Shown here piece by piece: positions 1 to 9,181 of a stretch of DNA of 64,000 nucleotides; within the stretch, counting starts at the first letter, position 1; every line of letters begins with the position of its first letter. The DNA comes from Leifsonia xyli (lineage in GTDB: Bacteria > Actinomycetota > Actinomycetes > Actinomycetales > Microbacteriaceae), in the NCBI GenBank assembly GCA_001647635.1, contig CP014761.1, forward strand, positions 1,798,001 through 1,862,000, read 5' to 3'. The translations under genes and the position numbers were made by a program. A model generated the notes under the pieces. That model saw only the letters and a list, made by a program, of their open reading frames with translations. It did no database searches and was not told the DNA's origin.

Positions 1-264
1 CGGCCGGCGCTCATCACGATCATCATCCTGTCGTTCCAAGGGTCGTGGAACGAGCTGGCGCACTTCATCGTGTCGACGCAGAGCCCGGCGCTCACCACTC
101 TGACCAAGGGCGTGGCGGGACTCGCGAGCGGCCAGCTCAGCCAGGGGAGCCAATACCCGCTGAAGCTCGCTGCGGCGGCGATCATGACCATCCCGGTCGC
201 GGTGCTGTTCTTCGTCTTCCAGCGGCGCATCATGAATTCGAGCGAAGGGGCGGTGAAGGAATGA
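1..264 (+). CDS. Carbohydrate ABC transporter permease, C-terminal part (MalG type)
   Basis: The reading frame is open from the first base, so only the last 87 residues of an integral membrane permease are visible. The segment starts inside a hydrophobic stretch followed by FQGSWNEL, continues with a loop, and ends with a final membrane helix rich in Ala/Ile/Val and the tail FQRRIMNSSEGAVKE. This tail (a positively charged end after the last helix, FxQRR) is typical of MalG/UgpE-type sugar importer permeases. The stop overlaps the ATG of the next gene (ATGA), so the S51 peptidase is translationally coupled to it. The substrate cannot be told; the downstream debranching-type glucosidase suggests an oligosaccharide. 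Confidence 0.85.
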   Translation, partial: RPALITIIILSFQGSWNELAHFIVSTQSPALTTLTKGVAGLASGQLSQGSQYPLKLAAAAIMTIPVAVLFFVFQRRIMNSSEGAVKE

Positions 265-1004
265 CGGCGAGCGAGCCGACCATCCTCGCCACGTGCGGCG
301 GGCTGAACGCGGGAGGCTGGACGGACTCGGTCTACGGACCGCTGCTCCACCATGCGATCGCTCTAGCCGAGGTGCGCGGACGCGCGCCGCGGGTCACACA
401 CGTCAACACCGCCGGCGGCGATCAGCGGCACGTCGAAGGCGGTGAGCTGGAGGCGGCACGCGCTGCGGGCGTGGACGCGACGCACCTGCGGCTGTTCCCG
501 CATCCGAACCTCCCGGATCTGCGTGACCACCTGCTGCGCCAGGACGTGATCTGGGTCAGCGGCGGCAGTCTCGTGAACCTGCTCGCCGTGTGGCGGGCGC
601 ACGGCGTGGACCGGCTGCTCGCCGAGGCGTGGCGGCGCGGCGTCGTGCTCGCCGGAGGGTCGGCGGGAGCGCTCTGCTGGCACGAAGGCGGGACGACGTC
701 GTCCTACGGCCCGGGCATCTCCGCCGTCGCGGACGGGCTCGGGCTGGTGCCCGGCTCGCTCGCCGTGCACTATGACTCGGACCCGAGCCGCCGGCCGGCG
801 CACCAGCGCGCGGTCGCCGACGGCATCCTGCCCGACGGCTACGCGCTCGACGAGGGGACTGGCGTGGTCTACCACGGCCACGAGCTCGTCGACATCGTGG
901 CCGAGCGGCCCGGAGTCTCCGTCTGGCGCGTCGAGCGCGACGGGGACGGTGTGCGCGAGACCCGCATCCCGCCCCGGGTCCTCGACGAGGAGGCCGCCGC
1001 ATGA
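261..1004 (+). CDS. Peptidase S51 family protein (peptidase E-like)
   Basis: A 247-residue cytosolic protein. It begins with a Rossmann-like strand and CGGLN, and carries the nucleophile elbow GGSAGA with Ser134, which matches the Ser of the S51 family (aspartyl dipeptidase PepE, cyanophycinase). An HYDSD segment follows about 35 residues later. S51 enzymes cleave small Asp-containing peptides; the true substrate here is unknown. The ATG at 261 was chosen because it overlaps the permease stop as ATGA; the frame is open further upstream but would run into the permease gene. The stop in turn overlaps the next start (ATGA at 1001), so three genes form one tightly coupled unit. Confidence 0.82.
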   Translation: MTASEPTILATCGGLNAGGWTDSVYGPLLHHAIALAEVRGRAPRVTHVNTAGGDQRHVEGGELEAARAAGVDATHLRLFPHPNLPDLRDHLLRQDVIWVSGGSLVNLLAVWRAHGVDRLLAEAWRRGVVLAGGSAGALCWHEGGTTSSYGPGISAVADGLGLVPGSLAVHYDSDPSRRPAHQRAVADGILPDGYALDEGTGVVYHGHELVDIVAERPGVSVWRVERDGDGVRETRIPPRVLDEEAAA

Positions 1005-3079
1005 CCGCATCCCACCCCACGACCGACGCCCCTCCGGCGTCCCGGACCACCGTCACCGAACACGAAGGCACGACCCCCACGATGACCCAGCCCCTGCAGC
1101 CGCTCCTCCACGACAGCGTCGTGGTGCTCTCCGCACCGTCCCAGGCGTGGTCGGCCCCCGACGGGCGGATCGACGGTCACGGCATCCACGGGTTCTACCA
1201 CTCCGACCTGCGGGTGCTCGACCGCATCCTGCTGACGGTCGGCGGTGCCGAGCCCGAGCACATCGCGACCTCGGGGTCGTCCGCGGCGGAGGCGGTGTTC
1301 ACCTCGCTGGCCCGTGGGATCGACGATGCGACGGCGGATCCGCGGGTCCGCGTCGACCGCACCCGGACCGTGCGCGCGGGCGCGCTGGAGGAGAGGATCG
1401 TCCTGCGCAACGCGCTCGGCTCGTCCCTCCGCACGGTCGTGGCCGTCGCGCTGCGCGCGGACTTCTCGCCGATGCAGCAGATCAAGGCCGGGCTGAGCGG
1501 CAGCGAGCATCCGGTGTCGGTGTCGGCGGACGACACCTCCGGCGCCGTCCTGCGCAGCGGCCCGGTGTCGGCGCGGCTGTCCGCCCCGGACGCCGACGTG
1601 ACGGTCGATGACGCCGCGATCACACTCCGGTGGGAGGTCGAGGTTCCGGCCCATGGCGAGATCGCCGTCGGCTGGAGCATCGAGGTGGCCGACCCGACCG
1701 CAGTGGTCGGCGGCGCTGCTCCGTCAGCGGAGTGGGAGGCGTTCACGGCCGAGACCGGCGACTCGCGTCTCGCGTCGTGGCTGCACCGCGCGCTGGCGGA
1801 CCTGCAGGCGCTGCGCATGTCGACCGTCGAGCGCCCGGACGACGTCTTCCTCGCGGCCGGAGCGCCCTGGTTCTTCACACTGTTCGGCCGCGACTCGATC
1901 TGGGCGGCCCGGATGCTGCTGCCGCTCGGGCACGAGCTCGCCGCCTCCACACTCCGGGTGCTCGCGCACTTCCAGGGCACCGAGAACGTCGACGCGACCG
2001 CCGAGCAGCCCGGCAAGATCATGCACGAGCTGCGGCCGGCCGCCCTGACCATCCCCGGCGAGGGCGTCGTGCTCCCTCCTCTCTATTACGGCACCGTCGA
2101 CGCGACCGCGCTCTGGGTGTGCCTGCTGCACGACGCGTGGAAGTGGGGCATGTCGCAGGACGAGGTGGAGGCGCTGCTGCCCCACCTGGAGGCGGCCCTG
2201 GCGTGGATGCGCGACTACGGCGACAGCGACGGCGACGGGTTCCTCGAATACGTCGACACGACCGGCCACGGACTCGCCAACCAGGGCTGGAAGGACTCCG
2301 GCGACTCCATCCAGTGGCGTGACGGCACGCTCGCCGAGGGGCCGATCGCCCTGTGCGAGGTGCAGGGCTACGCCTACGAGGCGGCGATCGGCGGTGCGGA
2401 GCTGCTCGACGCGTTCGGGCGCGACGGCGGCTCCGCCTGGCGCGAATGGGCGGCCGACCTGAAGGCGCGGTTCGCCTCCGCCTTCTGGATCGACGACCCG
2501 GCCGGGGCCTACCCCGCGGTCGCCTTGGATGCGTCCAAGCGCCGCGTCGACACGGTCACCAGCAACATCGGTCACCTGCTCGGGACGGGCATCCTCGACG
2601 AGCCGCAGGCCGAGCTCGTCGCGCGACGGCTGGTCTCGCCCGAGCTGTGCTCCGGTTACGGGCTGCGGACGATGTCGACCGACTCCGAGGGCTACTGGCC
2701 GCTCAGCTACCACGGCGGCTCCGTGTGGGCGCATGACACCGCGATAGCGGTGACCGGGCTGGTCCGGGACGGGTTCCGGGCGGAGGCGGCGCTGCTGGCC
2801 GACGGGCTGCTCGCCGCGGCGGACGGCTTCCGCTACCGGATGCCGGAGCTGCACTCCGGCGACCCGGCGAGCGAGACGTCGGCGCCCATCCCGTATCCGG
2901 CGGCGTGCCGTCCGCAGGCGTGGTCGGCGGCCGCCGCGGTCGCGGTCCTGAGCGCGCGGCTCGGCCTGCAGGCGGATGCGCCGGCGGGCACGTTCAGCGT
3001 CGACCCCGACCCGGCCGCCGGCTCCATCCGCGTCCGCGGCCTCCGCTTTGCGGGCGAGCCGCGCGACGTGACCGCCTGA
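1001..3079 (+). CDS. Glycogen debranching N-terminal domain protein / amylo-alpha-1,6-glucosidase-like
   Basis: 692 residues. The N-terminal third (about 30-260) resembles the bacterial glycogen-debranching N-terminal beta domain (GIHGFYHSDLRVLDR), and the rest resembles an (alpha/alpha)6 glucosidase barrel with FFTLFGRDSIWAARM, KIMHELRP, DGDGFLEY, a QGWKDSGDS motif and WPLSYHGGSVWAHDTAI. This layout is found in actinobacterial proteins annotated as amylo-alpha-1,6-glucosidases, which trim alpha-glucans or oligosaccharides in the cytosol. The start at 1001 overlaps the peptidase stop; a second ATG at 1082 lies closer to the conserved domain, so the first 27 residues may not be translated. Placement after a sugar permease fits intracellular breakdown of an imported saccharide, which is inference. 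Confidence 0.85.
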   Translation: MTASHPTTDAPPASRTTVTEHEGTTPTMTQPLQPLLHDSVVVLSAPSQAWSAPDGRIDGHGIHGFYHSDLRVLDRILLTVGGAEPEHIATSGSSAAEAVFTSLARGIDDATADPRVRVDRTRTVRAGALEERIVLRNALGSSLRTVVAVALRADFSPMQQIKAGLSGSEHPVSVSADDTSGAVLRSGPVSARLSAPDADVTVDDAAITLRWEVEVPAHGEIAVGWSIEVADPTAVVGGAAPSAEWEAFTAETGDSRLASWLHRALADLQALRMSTVERPDDVFLAAGAPWFFTLFGRDSIWAARMLLPLGHELAASTLRVLAHFQGTENVDATAEQPGKIMHELRPAALTIPGEGVVLPPLYYGTVDATALWVCLLHDAWKWGMSQDEVEALLPHLEAALAWMRDYGDSDGDGFLEYVDTTGHGLANQGWKDSGDSIQWRDGTLAEGPIALCEVQGYAYEAAIGGAELLDAFGRDGGSAWREWAADLKARFASAFWIDDPAGAYPAVALDASKRRVDTVTSNIGHLLGTGILDEPQAELVARRLVSPELCSGYGLRTMSTDSEGYWPLSYHGGSVWAHDTAIAVTGLVRDGFRAEAALLADGLLAAADGFRYRMPELHSGDPASETSAPIPYPAACRPQAWSAAAAVAVLSARLGLQADAPAGTFSVDPDPAAGSIRVRGLRFAGEPRDVTA

Positions 3080-3084
3080 CGCGC

Positions 3085-3100
3085 CGCCGCAATTGCGGCG
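3085..3100. terminator. Perfect palindrome between convergent genes
   Basis: CGCCGCAATTGCGGCG is a 16-bp perfect palindrome 5 bp after the glucosidase stop and before the convergent monooxygenase stop. There is no T-tract, so it may be a weak bidirectional terminator or a protein-binding site. Confidence 0.35.
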
Positions 3101-3170
3101 TCACGGAACGTCTGTAGCGGCTCGCGCAGCCGCAGTTGATCCGAGACGCCGCAGTCCGCGGAGGCGGCCG

Positions 3171-4244
3171 CTAGAGCTGCGCCATGATCTGGCGGGCGAT
3201 GATGCGGCCCGCCCGGTTGGCGCCGATGGTGGATGCCTGCGGTCCATACCCGGCGAGGAATATGCGCGAGTCCTGCCAGGACGCGCCCGACGCGACCGTG
3301 AGTCCGCCCGCTTTCTCGCGCAGCCGCAGCGGCGCGAGATGGCGGAGCTCGGGGCGGAAGCCCGTCGCCCAGATGATCGCGTCCGCCTGGCTGAAGGAGC
3401 CGTCGGGCCAGCGCACGCCGTCCGCCTCGATGCGGGAGAACATCCCGCGCTCGACGAGGACGCCGCGCTCGATGCCCGCCGCGATCCGGCGCGTTCGGGG
3501 CACGCCCGTGCCGCTGACGATCGACGGGAGCGCCTGTCCGTTGCGTGCGGCGGCGTCCTGCATCGCGACGGCGGCGACGCCGCCCTCGATGGTGAGCTCG
3601 GACTCGTCGCGGAAGTCGACCGGACGCCGGGTGGCCCAGGTCAGTGAGGCCGCGACCTCCTCGAGCTCGAGCAGGAACCCGATCGCGCTCGTCCCGCCGC
3701 CCACGACGACGACCGACTGGCCCGCGAACTCCTGCGCAGAGATGTACGACGAGGTGTGCACCTGCCGGCCGCGGAAGTCGTTGACGCCCGGGTAGTACGG
3801 GACGAACGGAGCGCCCCACGTGCCCGTCGCGTTGACGACGATGCGCGTCGCGGTCTCGCCCGCGGTGTGCTGCACGATGAGGTCCGCCCCGCGGTCGAAC
3901 ACGCTCGTCACGGTGACGGGACGCTGCACGTCGAGTCCGAAATGCTCCTCGTAACGGCGGTAGTACCCGGCGACGATGTCGCGCGCCGGGAGGGTCCGAT
4001 CCGCGGTGTCGAAGCTCAGGCCGAGCTCGGCCATCCCGGGAAGATCGTGGACGTGGTGAGCGCTGCCGAGCTTGAGCGCGTCCCATCGGTGCTGCCATGC
4101 GCCACCGGTGATCGGACCGCGGTCGTAGATGATGAAATCGACACCGGGAGTGAGCTCGAAACGGCGCAGGTAGTACGCGACCGCGAGACCGGCCTGGCCT
4201 GCGCCGATCACCACCACCTGGGTGTCGGTCCTGGTCGTGCTCAC
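3171..4244 (-). CDS. Flavin-containing monooxygenase / NAD(P)-binding oxidoreductase
   Basis: 357 residues. The N-terminal FAD-binding Rossmann motif is VVVIGAGQAGLA (GxGxxG, residues about 10-20) and a second dinucleotide motif VVVVGGGTSAIG lies near residue 175, with a late IWATGFRPE motif. This two-dinucleotide layout fits the FMO/YhiN-CzcO-like group that hydroxylates or oxidises small lipophilic substrates; the substrate is unknown. The GTG start at 4244 is preceded at six bases by TGGGAT, a possible -10 box of a leaderless transcript. It converges with the glucosidase gene and is divergent from DUF3073. Confidence 0.85.
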   Translation of the reverse strand: MSTTRTDTQVVVIGAGQAGLAVAYYLRRFELTPGVDFIIYDRGPITGGAWQHRWDALKLGSAHHVHDLPGMAELGLSFDTADRTLPARDIVAGYYRRYEEHFGLDVQRPVTVTSVFDRGADLIVQHTAGETATRIVVNATGTWGAPFVPYYPGVNDFRGRQVHTSSYISAQEFAGQSVVVVGGGTSAIGFLLELEEVAASLTWATRRPVDFRDESELTIEGGVAAVAMQDAAARNGQALPSIVSGTGVPRTRRIAAGIERGVLVERGMFSRIEADGVRWPDGSFSQADAIIWATGFRPELRHLAPLRLREKAGGLTVASGASWQDSRIFLAGYGPQASTIGANRAGRIIARQIMAQL

Positions 4245-4303
4245 GCGCTCATCCCATCACTTCTCGCTGTGCGCGAACTCGGGGTCCCGTGGGGGCCGCA
4301 TGC

Positions 4304-4309
4304 TAAACT
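4304..4309 (+). promoter_or_regulatory. -10 box upstream of the DUF3073 gene
   Basis: TAAACT, about 77 bp before the ATG at 4387, leaves an untranslated leader ending in AAAAGGGGG, a good ribosome-binding site. No convincing -35 box is seen. Confidence 0.4.
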
Positions 4310-4386
4310 GCATCCTAGTTTTCATTGTTTCTATCGGATTCCCGAGCGAGTCTCTCGCACGGGCTGGGACCAAAAGGGGGTCACGC

Positions 4387-4605
4387 ATGGGGCGCGGCCG
4401 TCAAAAAGCGAAGCACACCAAGATCGCTCGCGAGTTGAAGTCGTTCAGTCCGAACGTGAACTACGACGCGCTGGAGCGCGAGCTGACCGGCCACTCCCAC
4501 GGCGAAAGCGACCCGTACGACAAGTGGGCCGAGTACGCGACCGACGACGAGGTCGAGTACGAGGACGAGGACGAAGAGACCGGCACCACGCCGAAGCGCG
4601 CGTAG
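4387..4605 (+). CDS. DUF3073 family protein
   Basis: 72 residues. It begins MGRGRQKAKHTKIAREL, followed by SFSPNVNYDALEREL, and ends in a very acidic tail (residues about 50-65 almost all D/E). This is the characteristic shape of DUF3073, a small actinobacterial protein commonly encoded beside purM; its function is unknown. The start is the ATG after AAAAGGGGGTCACGC; an upstream in-frame ATG at 4222 would add 55 unrelated residues and lies across the probable promoter. The basic head and acidic tail suggest interaction with nucleic acid or ribosomes, which is only inference. Confidence 0.9.
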   Translation: MGRGRQKAKHTKIARELKSFSPNVNYDALERELTGHSHGESDPYDKWAEYATDDEVEYEDEDEETGTTPKRA

Positions 4606-4661
4606 CGCCTCCCGTCCCTCCGAGCGCGATGCGCTCGCATCGCCCTGCGTGACGCGCGGAC

Positions 4662-5926
4662 TCATCCCACGCGTGCGGTACGGAGCGCGGCCGCCCGGAC
4701 GAGTCTGACGACGCCGCCGACCCCTCCGGCGGTGATCAGGATGCCGCCCACGAGCATGGCCAGGTCCTGAGCCGCGTTGACGGTCGCCGTCACGGCCGGG
4801 GTCGTCGGGTCATCCGGAGGCAGTGCCGACGAGATCGCCGCGGCGCCGGCCGGGCCGCTGCCTGCGCTGTTCGGGGCGGCGGCCGTCGCGACCGCGGGGA
4901 CGGCAGGGAGGCGGATCGTCGCCGACGCCGTGGTGACGGCGGTGGATGCGCGCTGCAGCAGCACGAAGAAGCTCGCCGCGGACGACCCCGCCGCGCGGGC
5001 AGGCAGGGAGATGCGGAGCGTGGTGCTGGACTGCCCGTCCAGGAGCGCCACGGTCGTGGCGACGGGCGTGTAGTCGGCGCCGGCCAGCGCCGTGCCGTCG
5101 GCCGTCATCACGTCGACGGCGGCGTCGCCCTGCGCCGACGGGCGGGAGATCGTGACGAGGACGCTCGTGCTGCCGGCGACGACGGAGTCGGCCGCGACGG
5201 CGAGCGGGGCCCCGGCGGCGACTCCGGTGAAGGCTGCGGTGCCGGTGGAAGCGAGGAGGCCGGAGCCGGTGGCGGGCGTATACGTCGCCTTGACCGTGTG
5301 CGGACCGGGCGCGGCCACGGGCAGCCTCGCGCGGGCGACGCCGACGGCCGAGACCGGCACGGTGACCTCAGGCCCGCTGTCGAGCGCGAACGAGACGGTG
5401 CCGGTGGAGGGGGCGCTGAGCAGGAGGCGTCCGACCGTCGCCGTGACCTCGGCCGTGCCCGCGGCTGCAACCTGGGTCGGCGCGCTGACGCTGACGGCCG
5501 TGGCGGCGGTGCAGGCGGGTGCGGCGTCGAAGCGCGCCTCGGTCGCGCCGAGCCGCCACGCCAGGTCGGGCTCGGCGGCCGCATCGACGGTCAGCAGCCA
5601 CACGCCGTGGTGCTCCCCCGGCTCGAAGCTCGACGGCTGGCCGCGGTCGGCAGCGCCCCCGGTGATGTCGTTCGCGCCGGAGCCTGGGACGACGGTGACG
5701 GCGTCGGCGGCCGACGAACGGTACCCGAGCACGACGGTGCGCGAGGTGACGGCGCCGAGGGGCGCATCCTGAACGCAGTCGACGAGCGGGACGAGAGCGT
5801 TGGGGGCGGCGGGAGGCGGGGCCGACGTCGCCAGCGCGGGGGCCGCGCCCAGCAGCCCCCGAAGGCCGCGAGAGCCACGGAGCACGCCAGGCGAAGTCGG
5901 GCGTGCGATCGGCTCACACGCGCCAC
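4662..5926 (-). CDS. Secreted/surface protein with Ig-like domains, apparent frameshift near 5856-5860
   Basis: The main frame (4662-5885, about 407 residues) has a Cys-containing N-terminal domain, a VSAPTQVAAAGTAEVTATVG Ig-like repeat region (about 130-225), a Calx-beta-like segment with ADYTPVATTVALLDG (about 270-300), a Pro/Ala/Ser-rich linker and a C-terminal membrane helix with an Arg tail. It has no signal peptide and no good start. A GTG at 5926 in the neighbouring frame encodes a textbook signal peptide head (MARVSRSHARLRLACSVALAAFG). The two frames would join through one extra G in the five-base G run (complement of 5856-5860), giving cleavage after ALA. So either the gene is broken or the sequence has lost a base. 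Function unknown; a wall-anchored or membrane-tethered surface protein is likely. Confidence 0.65.
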
Positions 5927-5989
5927 TCTAGCGGGGTCGCGGGCCGATCCGCTCCGACCAAAAAGGGTGACGCGCCGGTGACGCGCCGG

Positions 5990-7111
5990 TCAGTCGGCGT
6001 ACGTGCCGACGAGGCGCACGGCCCCGCCGTCGACGCCCTTCGCGCCCTGCTCGAAGCCCGTCAGGTCGCGCGCCGACGTGGACACGGTGCCCGCGCGCCA
6101 GGTCGGGATGCCGTCCGCCGTGATGGCCGCTGCGACCGCTTCCGCCGCCTCCGGGGCGACGACGGCGAACATCCCGATCCCGAGGTTCCACGTGCCCTCG
6201 CTCGACTCGAGCGTGCTGCCGGCCAGATCGCTCAGGATGCGGAACACCGGGGTCGGGGACCACGTCGAGCGGTCGACCTCGACCCACGATCCGACGGGGA
6301 GGACGCGCGCGAGGTTGGCCGCGATGCCGCCGCCGGTCACGTGGCTCAGGGAGTGGATCGCACCCCCGAGGGACGCATCCTGCAGCACGCGCATCAGCGG
6401 CGAGGTGTACAGGCGCGTCGGCTCGAGCAGCGCCTCGCCGACGACGCCGCCGAACTCCGCCGACTGGTCGGTGAAGCCGATGCCGCGGGCGGCGAGGATG
6501 TGCCGAACCAGCGAGTAGCCGTTCGAGTGGAGGCCGGACGATGCCATCGCGAGCACCACGTCGCCGTCGCGTACGCGCTCGGCGCCGAGCACGGCATCCG
6601 CCTCGACCGCGCCCACCGCGGCTCCCGCCACGTCGTAGTCGTCGAGGCCGAGCAGGCCCGGGTGCTCCGCCGTCTCGCCGCCCACCAGCGCCGTGCCGGT
6701 CGCCTCGCAGGCGCGGGCGATGCCGGCGACGATCGCCGCGATACGCTCGGGGACGACCTTGCCGCACGCGATGTAGTCGGTCATGAAGAGGGGACGCGCG
6801 CCCACCACGACGATGTCGTCGACGACCATGCCCACGAGGTCCTGGCCGATGGTGTCGTGCTTGTCGAGCGCCTGCGCGATCGCGACCTTGGTGCCCACGC
6901 CGTCCGTGCTCGTCGCGAGCAGCGGACGCCGGAAGTCGCCCAGGAACGAGACGTCGAACAGGCCGGCGAAGCCGCCGACGCCGCCGAGCACTTCCGGACC
7001 GTGCGTGCGGCCGACGGCCGCCTTCATCAGCTCGACGGCCCGGTCGCCCGCTGCGGTGTCGACGCCGGCTGCGGCGTAGGAGGCGGACGAGGAGGCGCTC
7101 GAGTCGGTCAC
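5990..7111 (-). CDS. purM: Phosphoribosylformylglycinamidine cyclo-ligase (AIR synthetase)
   Basis: 373 residues, the usual PurM length. It closes formylglycinamidine ribonucleotide to aminoimidazole ribonucleotide with ATP in the fifth step of purine synthesis. Visible landmarks are TDGVGTK (residues 69-75), DLVGMVVDD, GARPLFMTDYI, LVGGETAEHPG, ASSGLHSNGYSLVR and HVTGGGIAANLARV. The GTG at 7111 was chosen because it gives the normal N-terminus; the same frame is open much further upstream but only as antisense-like low-complexity sequence in purF. It lies 38 bp behind purF on the same strand, so the two are probably cotranscribed. Confidence 0.96.
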   Translation of the reverse strand: MTDSSASSSASYAAAGVDTAAGDRAVELMKAAVGRTHGPEVLGGVGGFAGLFDVSFLGDFRRPLLATSTDGVGTKVAIAQALDKHDTIGQDLVGMVVDDIVVVGARPLFMTDYIACGKVVPERIAAIVAGIARACEATGTALVGGETAEHPGLLGLDDYDVAGAAVGAVEADAVLGAERVRDGDVVLAMASSGLHSNGYSLVRHILAARGIGFTDQSAEFGGVVGEALLEPTRLYTSPLMRVLQDASLGGAIHSLSHVTGGGIAANLARVLPVGSWVEVDRSTWSPTPVFRILSDLAGSTLESSEGTWNLGIGMFAVVAPEAAEAVAAAITADGIPTWRAGTVSTSARDLTGFEQGAKGVDGGAVRLVGTYAD

Positions 7112-7149
7112 CCGTACATCGTATCCGGGCGCCAGAGGCGTGGAAGAAA

Positions 7150-8721
7150 CTACTCCTGGCGGCCGGGGTCGCCGAAGGAGAGGAGAGGTTCCAGCTCGGA
7201 GTCGGGCCCGGGCTCGCAGCCGTCGGAGGTGGCGTCGGAGCCGTCGTCCGTCGGGGAGACCGACGGGCGCTCGAGGAGGTTCTTGCCCAGGTGGTGCGCA
7301 TCCGGCAGCTCGATCGGGTACTTGCCCGTGAAGCAGGCCGTGCACAGCCGCTCGCGCGGCTGCTCCGTGGCGTCGATCATGCCGTCCTCGGAGAGGTAGC
7401 CGAGGCTGTCCGCGCCGATCGACTGGCGCACCTCCTCGACGCCCAGGCCGGTCGCGATGAGCTCGGCGCGCGACGCGAAGTCGATGCCGTAGAAGCAGGG
7501 CCAGGTGATGGGCGGGCTGGAGATGCGGACGTGCACCTCGGCAGCCCCCGCCTCGCGGAGCATCGAGACCAGCGCGCGCTGCGTGTTGCCGCGGACGATC
7601 GAGTCGTCGACGACCACCAGGCGCTTGCCCTTGATGACCTCCTTGAGCGGATTCAGCTTGAGCTTGATGCCGCGCTGGCGGATGGTCTGCGACGGCTGGA
7701 TGAAGGTGCGGCCGACGTAGGAGTTCTTGACCAGGCCCTGCCCGAACGGGATGCCGGACGCCTGCGCGTAGCCGATCGCCGCCGGGGTGCCGGACTCGGG
7801 GGTCGGGATGACGAGGTCGGCCTCGACCGCGTGCTCGCGGGCCAGCTGGCGGCCCATCTCGACGCGGGCCTCGTAGACGCCGCGGCCGGCGATGGTGGTG
7901 TCGGGACGCGCGAGGTAGACGTACTCGAAGACGCATCCCGCGCGCTTCTCGGTGGCGAAGCGCTGGCTGCGCAGGCCGTTCTCATCGATGGCGAGCAGCT
8001 CGCCCGGCTCGACCTCGCGCACGAAGCTCGCGCCGACGATGTCGAGGGCCGCGGTCTCGGAGGCGACGACCCAGCCGCGCTCCAGGCGGCCGAGCACCAG
8101 CGGGCGCACGCCCTGCGGGTCGCGGGCGGCGTACAGCGTGTGCTCGTCCATGAACACGAGGCAGAAGGCTCCGCGGAGGCGCGGCAGCACCTCCAGCGCC
8201 GTCGACTCGAGGGTGTGGTCGAGGTCGCCGGTGAGCAGCGCCGTGACCACGGCCGTGTCGGTCGTGTTGCCCCGGGACAGCTCGCCGTCGTGCTGCGGGT
8301 AGCGCTCGTGCACGAGCTGCATCAGCTCGGCGGTGTTGGTCAGGTTGCCGTTGTGACCGAGCGCGACGGTTCCGCTGGCGGTGGAGCCGAGCGTCGGCTG
8401 TGCGTTCTGCCAGCTGGAGGCGCCGGTCGTCGAGTAGCGCGTGTGCCCGACGGCGATGTGGCCGGGGAGCGAGTTGAGCGCGTTCTCGTTGAAGACCTGG
8501 GAGACGAGCCCCATGTCCTTGTAGATGAGGATCTTGTCCCCGTCGCTCGTCGCGATGCCTGCCGACTCCTGGCCGCGGTGCTGGAGCGCGTACAGCCCGA
8601 AGTAGCTGAGCTTTGCGACCTCCTCACCGGGGGCCCAGACGCCGAAGACACCGCAGGCGTCCTGCGGCCCCTTCTCGCCGGGCAGCAGATCGTGACTGAG
8701 AAGACCGTCGCCTCCGGCCAC
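7150..8721 (-). CDS. purF: Amidophosphoribosyltransferase
   Basis: 523 residues. It makes phosphoribosylamine from PRPP and glutamine, the first committed step of purine synthesis. It has a short propeptide ending before Cys23 (DACGVFGVW), the N-terminal nucleophile of the glutamine amidotransferase domain, then HTRYSTTGA and GHNGNLTN. The C-terminal PRTase domain has the PRPP loop VVVDDSIVRGNT near residue 370. The propeptide implies self-cleavage. The GTG start is preceded by AAAGGGG at seven bases. A 60-residue acidic tail extends beyond the catalytic core. purM follows. Confidence 0.97.
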   Translation of the reverse strand: MAGGDGLLSHDLLPGEKGPQDACGVFGVWAPGEEVAKLSYFGLYALQHRGQESAGIATSDGDKILIYKDMGLVSQVFNENALNSLPGHIAVGHTRYSTTGASSWQNAQPTLGSTASGTVALGHNGNLTNTAELMQLVHERYPQHDGELSRGNTTDTAVVTALLTGDLDHTLESTALEVLPRLRGAFCLVFMDEHTLYAARDPQGVRPLVLGRLERGWVVASETAALDIVGASFVREVEPGELLAIDENGLRSQRFATEKRAGCVFEYVYLARPDTTIAGRGVYEARVEMGRQLAREHAVEADLVIPTPESGTPAAIGYAQASGIPFGQGLVKNSYVGRTFIQPSQTIRQRGIKLKLNPLKEVIKGKRLVVVDDSIVRGNTQRALVSMLREAGAAEVHVRISSPPITWPCFYGIDFASRAELIATGLGVEEVRQSIGADSLGYLSEDGMIDATEQPRERLCTACFTGKYPIELPDAHHLGKNLLERPSVSPTDDGSDATSDGCEPGPDSELEPLLSFGDPGRQE

Positions 8722-8750
8722 AGCGGACCCCTTTCAGGAAGTCGGGATGT

Positions 8751-9107
8751 TCAGCTCTGGGTGTCGCTCGTATCGTCCGGCGTCTCGGTGACGCGCACGT
8801 CGATTCTATCCGCCTGGACGCTGCGGGCTCGACGGGCGGTCGTCCGGTCGAGGATGAGCGCGACGACGGCTCCGAGGGCCACGCCGATGGTCACGCAGAT
8901 CGCGAGCAGGAAGCCGAAGACGCTGCCGCGGTCGTACGTCGGGTTCTCGGGGAACGAGAACGTCAGGATGAGCGCGACGATCGCGAAGAGCACCGCGCCG
9001 GTGATCATGAAGCGGAAGTACCGCGGCGAGCGCCGCACGCGCACCTCGGCCGGGGTGACGGTCTCGGTCTCCTCCGGCTGCTCGGGGACCGCGGGGCTGT
9101 CGCTCAT
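8751..9107 (-). CDS. Two-helix membrane protein of unknown function
   Basis: 118 residues. An acidic N-terminal tail (about 1-25) is followed by a basic RRSPRYFRF patch and a first membrane helix (about 35-52), a short loop with NPTYDRG, and a second helix (about 64-88), then a charged tail. Both ends are predicted cytosolic. The ATG at 9107 was chosen over the longer frame because GGAGAA sits seven bases upstream. It lies just upstream of purF on the same strand, 29 bp from its start. No function can be assigned. Confidence 0.7.
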   Translation of the reverse strand: MSDSPAVPEQPEETETVTPAEVRVRRSPRYFRFMITGAVLFAIVALILTFSFPENPTYDRGSVFGFLLAICVTIGVALGAVVALILDRTTARRARSVQADRIDVRVTETPDDTSDTQS

Positions 9108-9181
9108 GCTTCGATTCTCCCAGATCGAAACTGGGCGCTCGTCGTGCGTCATGCCCGGCCGGGAGCCACGTCTTAAGGGGT

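Noticed and set aside
5967..5989. Two direct copies of GTGACGCGCCG behind purM
   Set aside because: Only two short copies in GC-rich sequence at a gene end; no symmetry and no hairpin.
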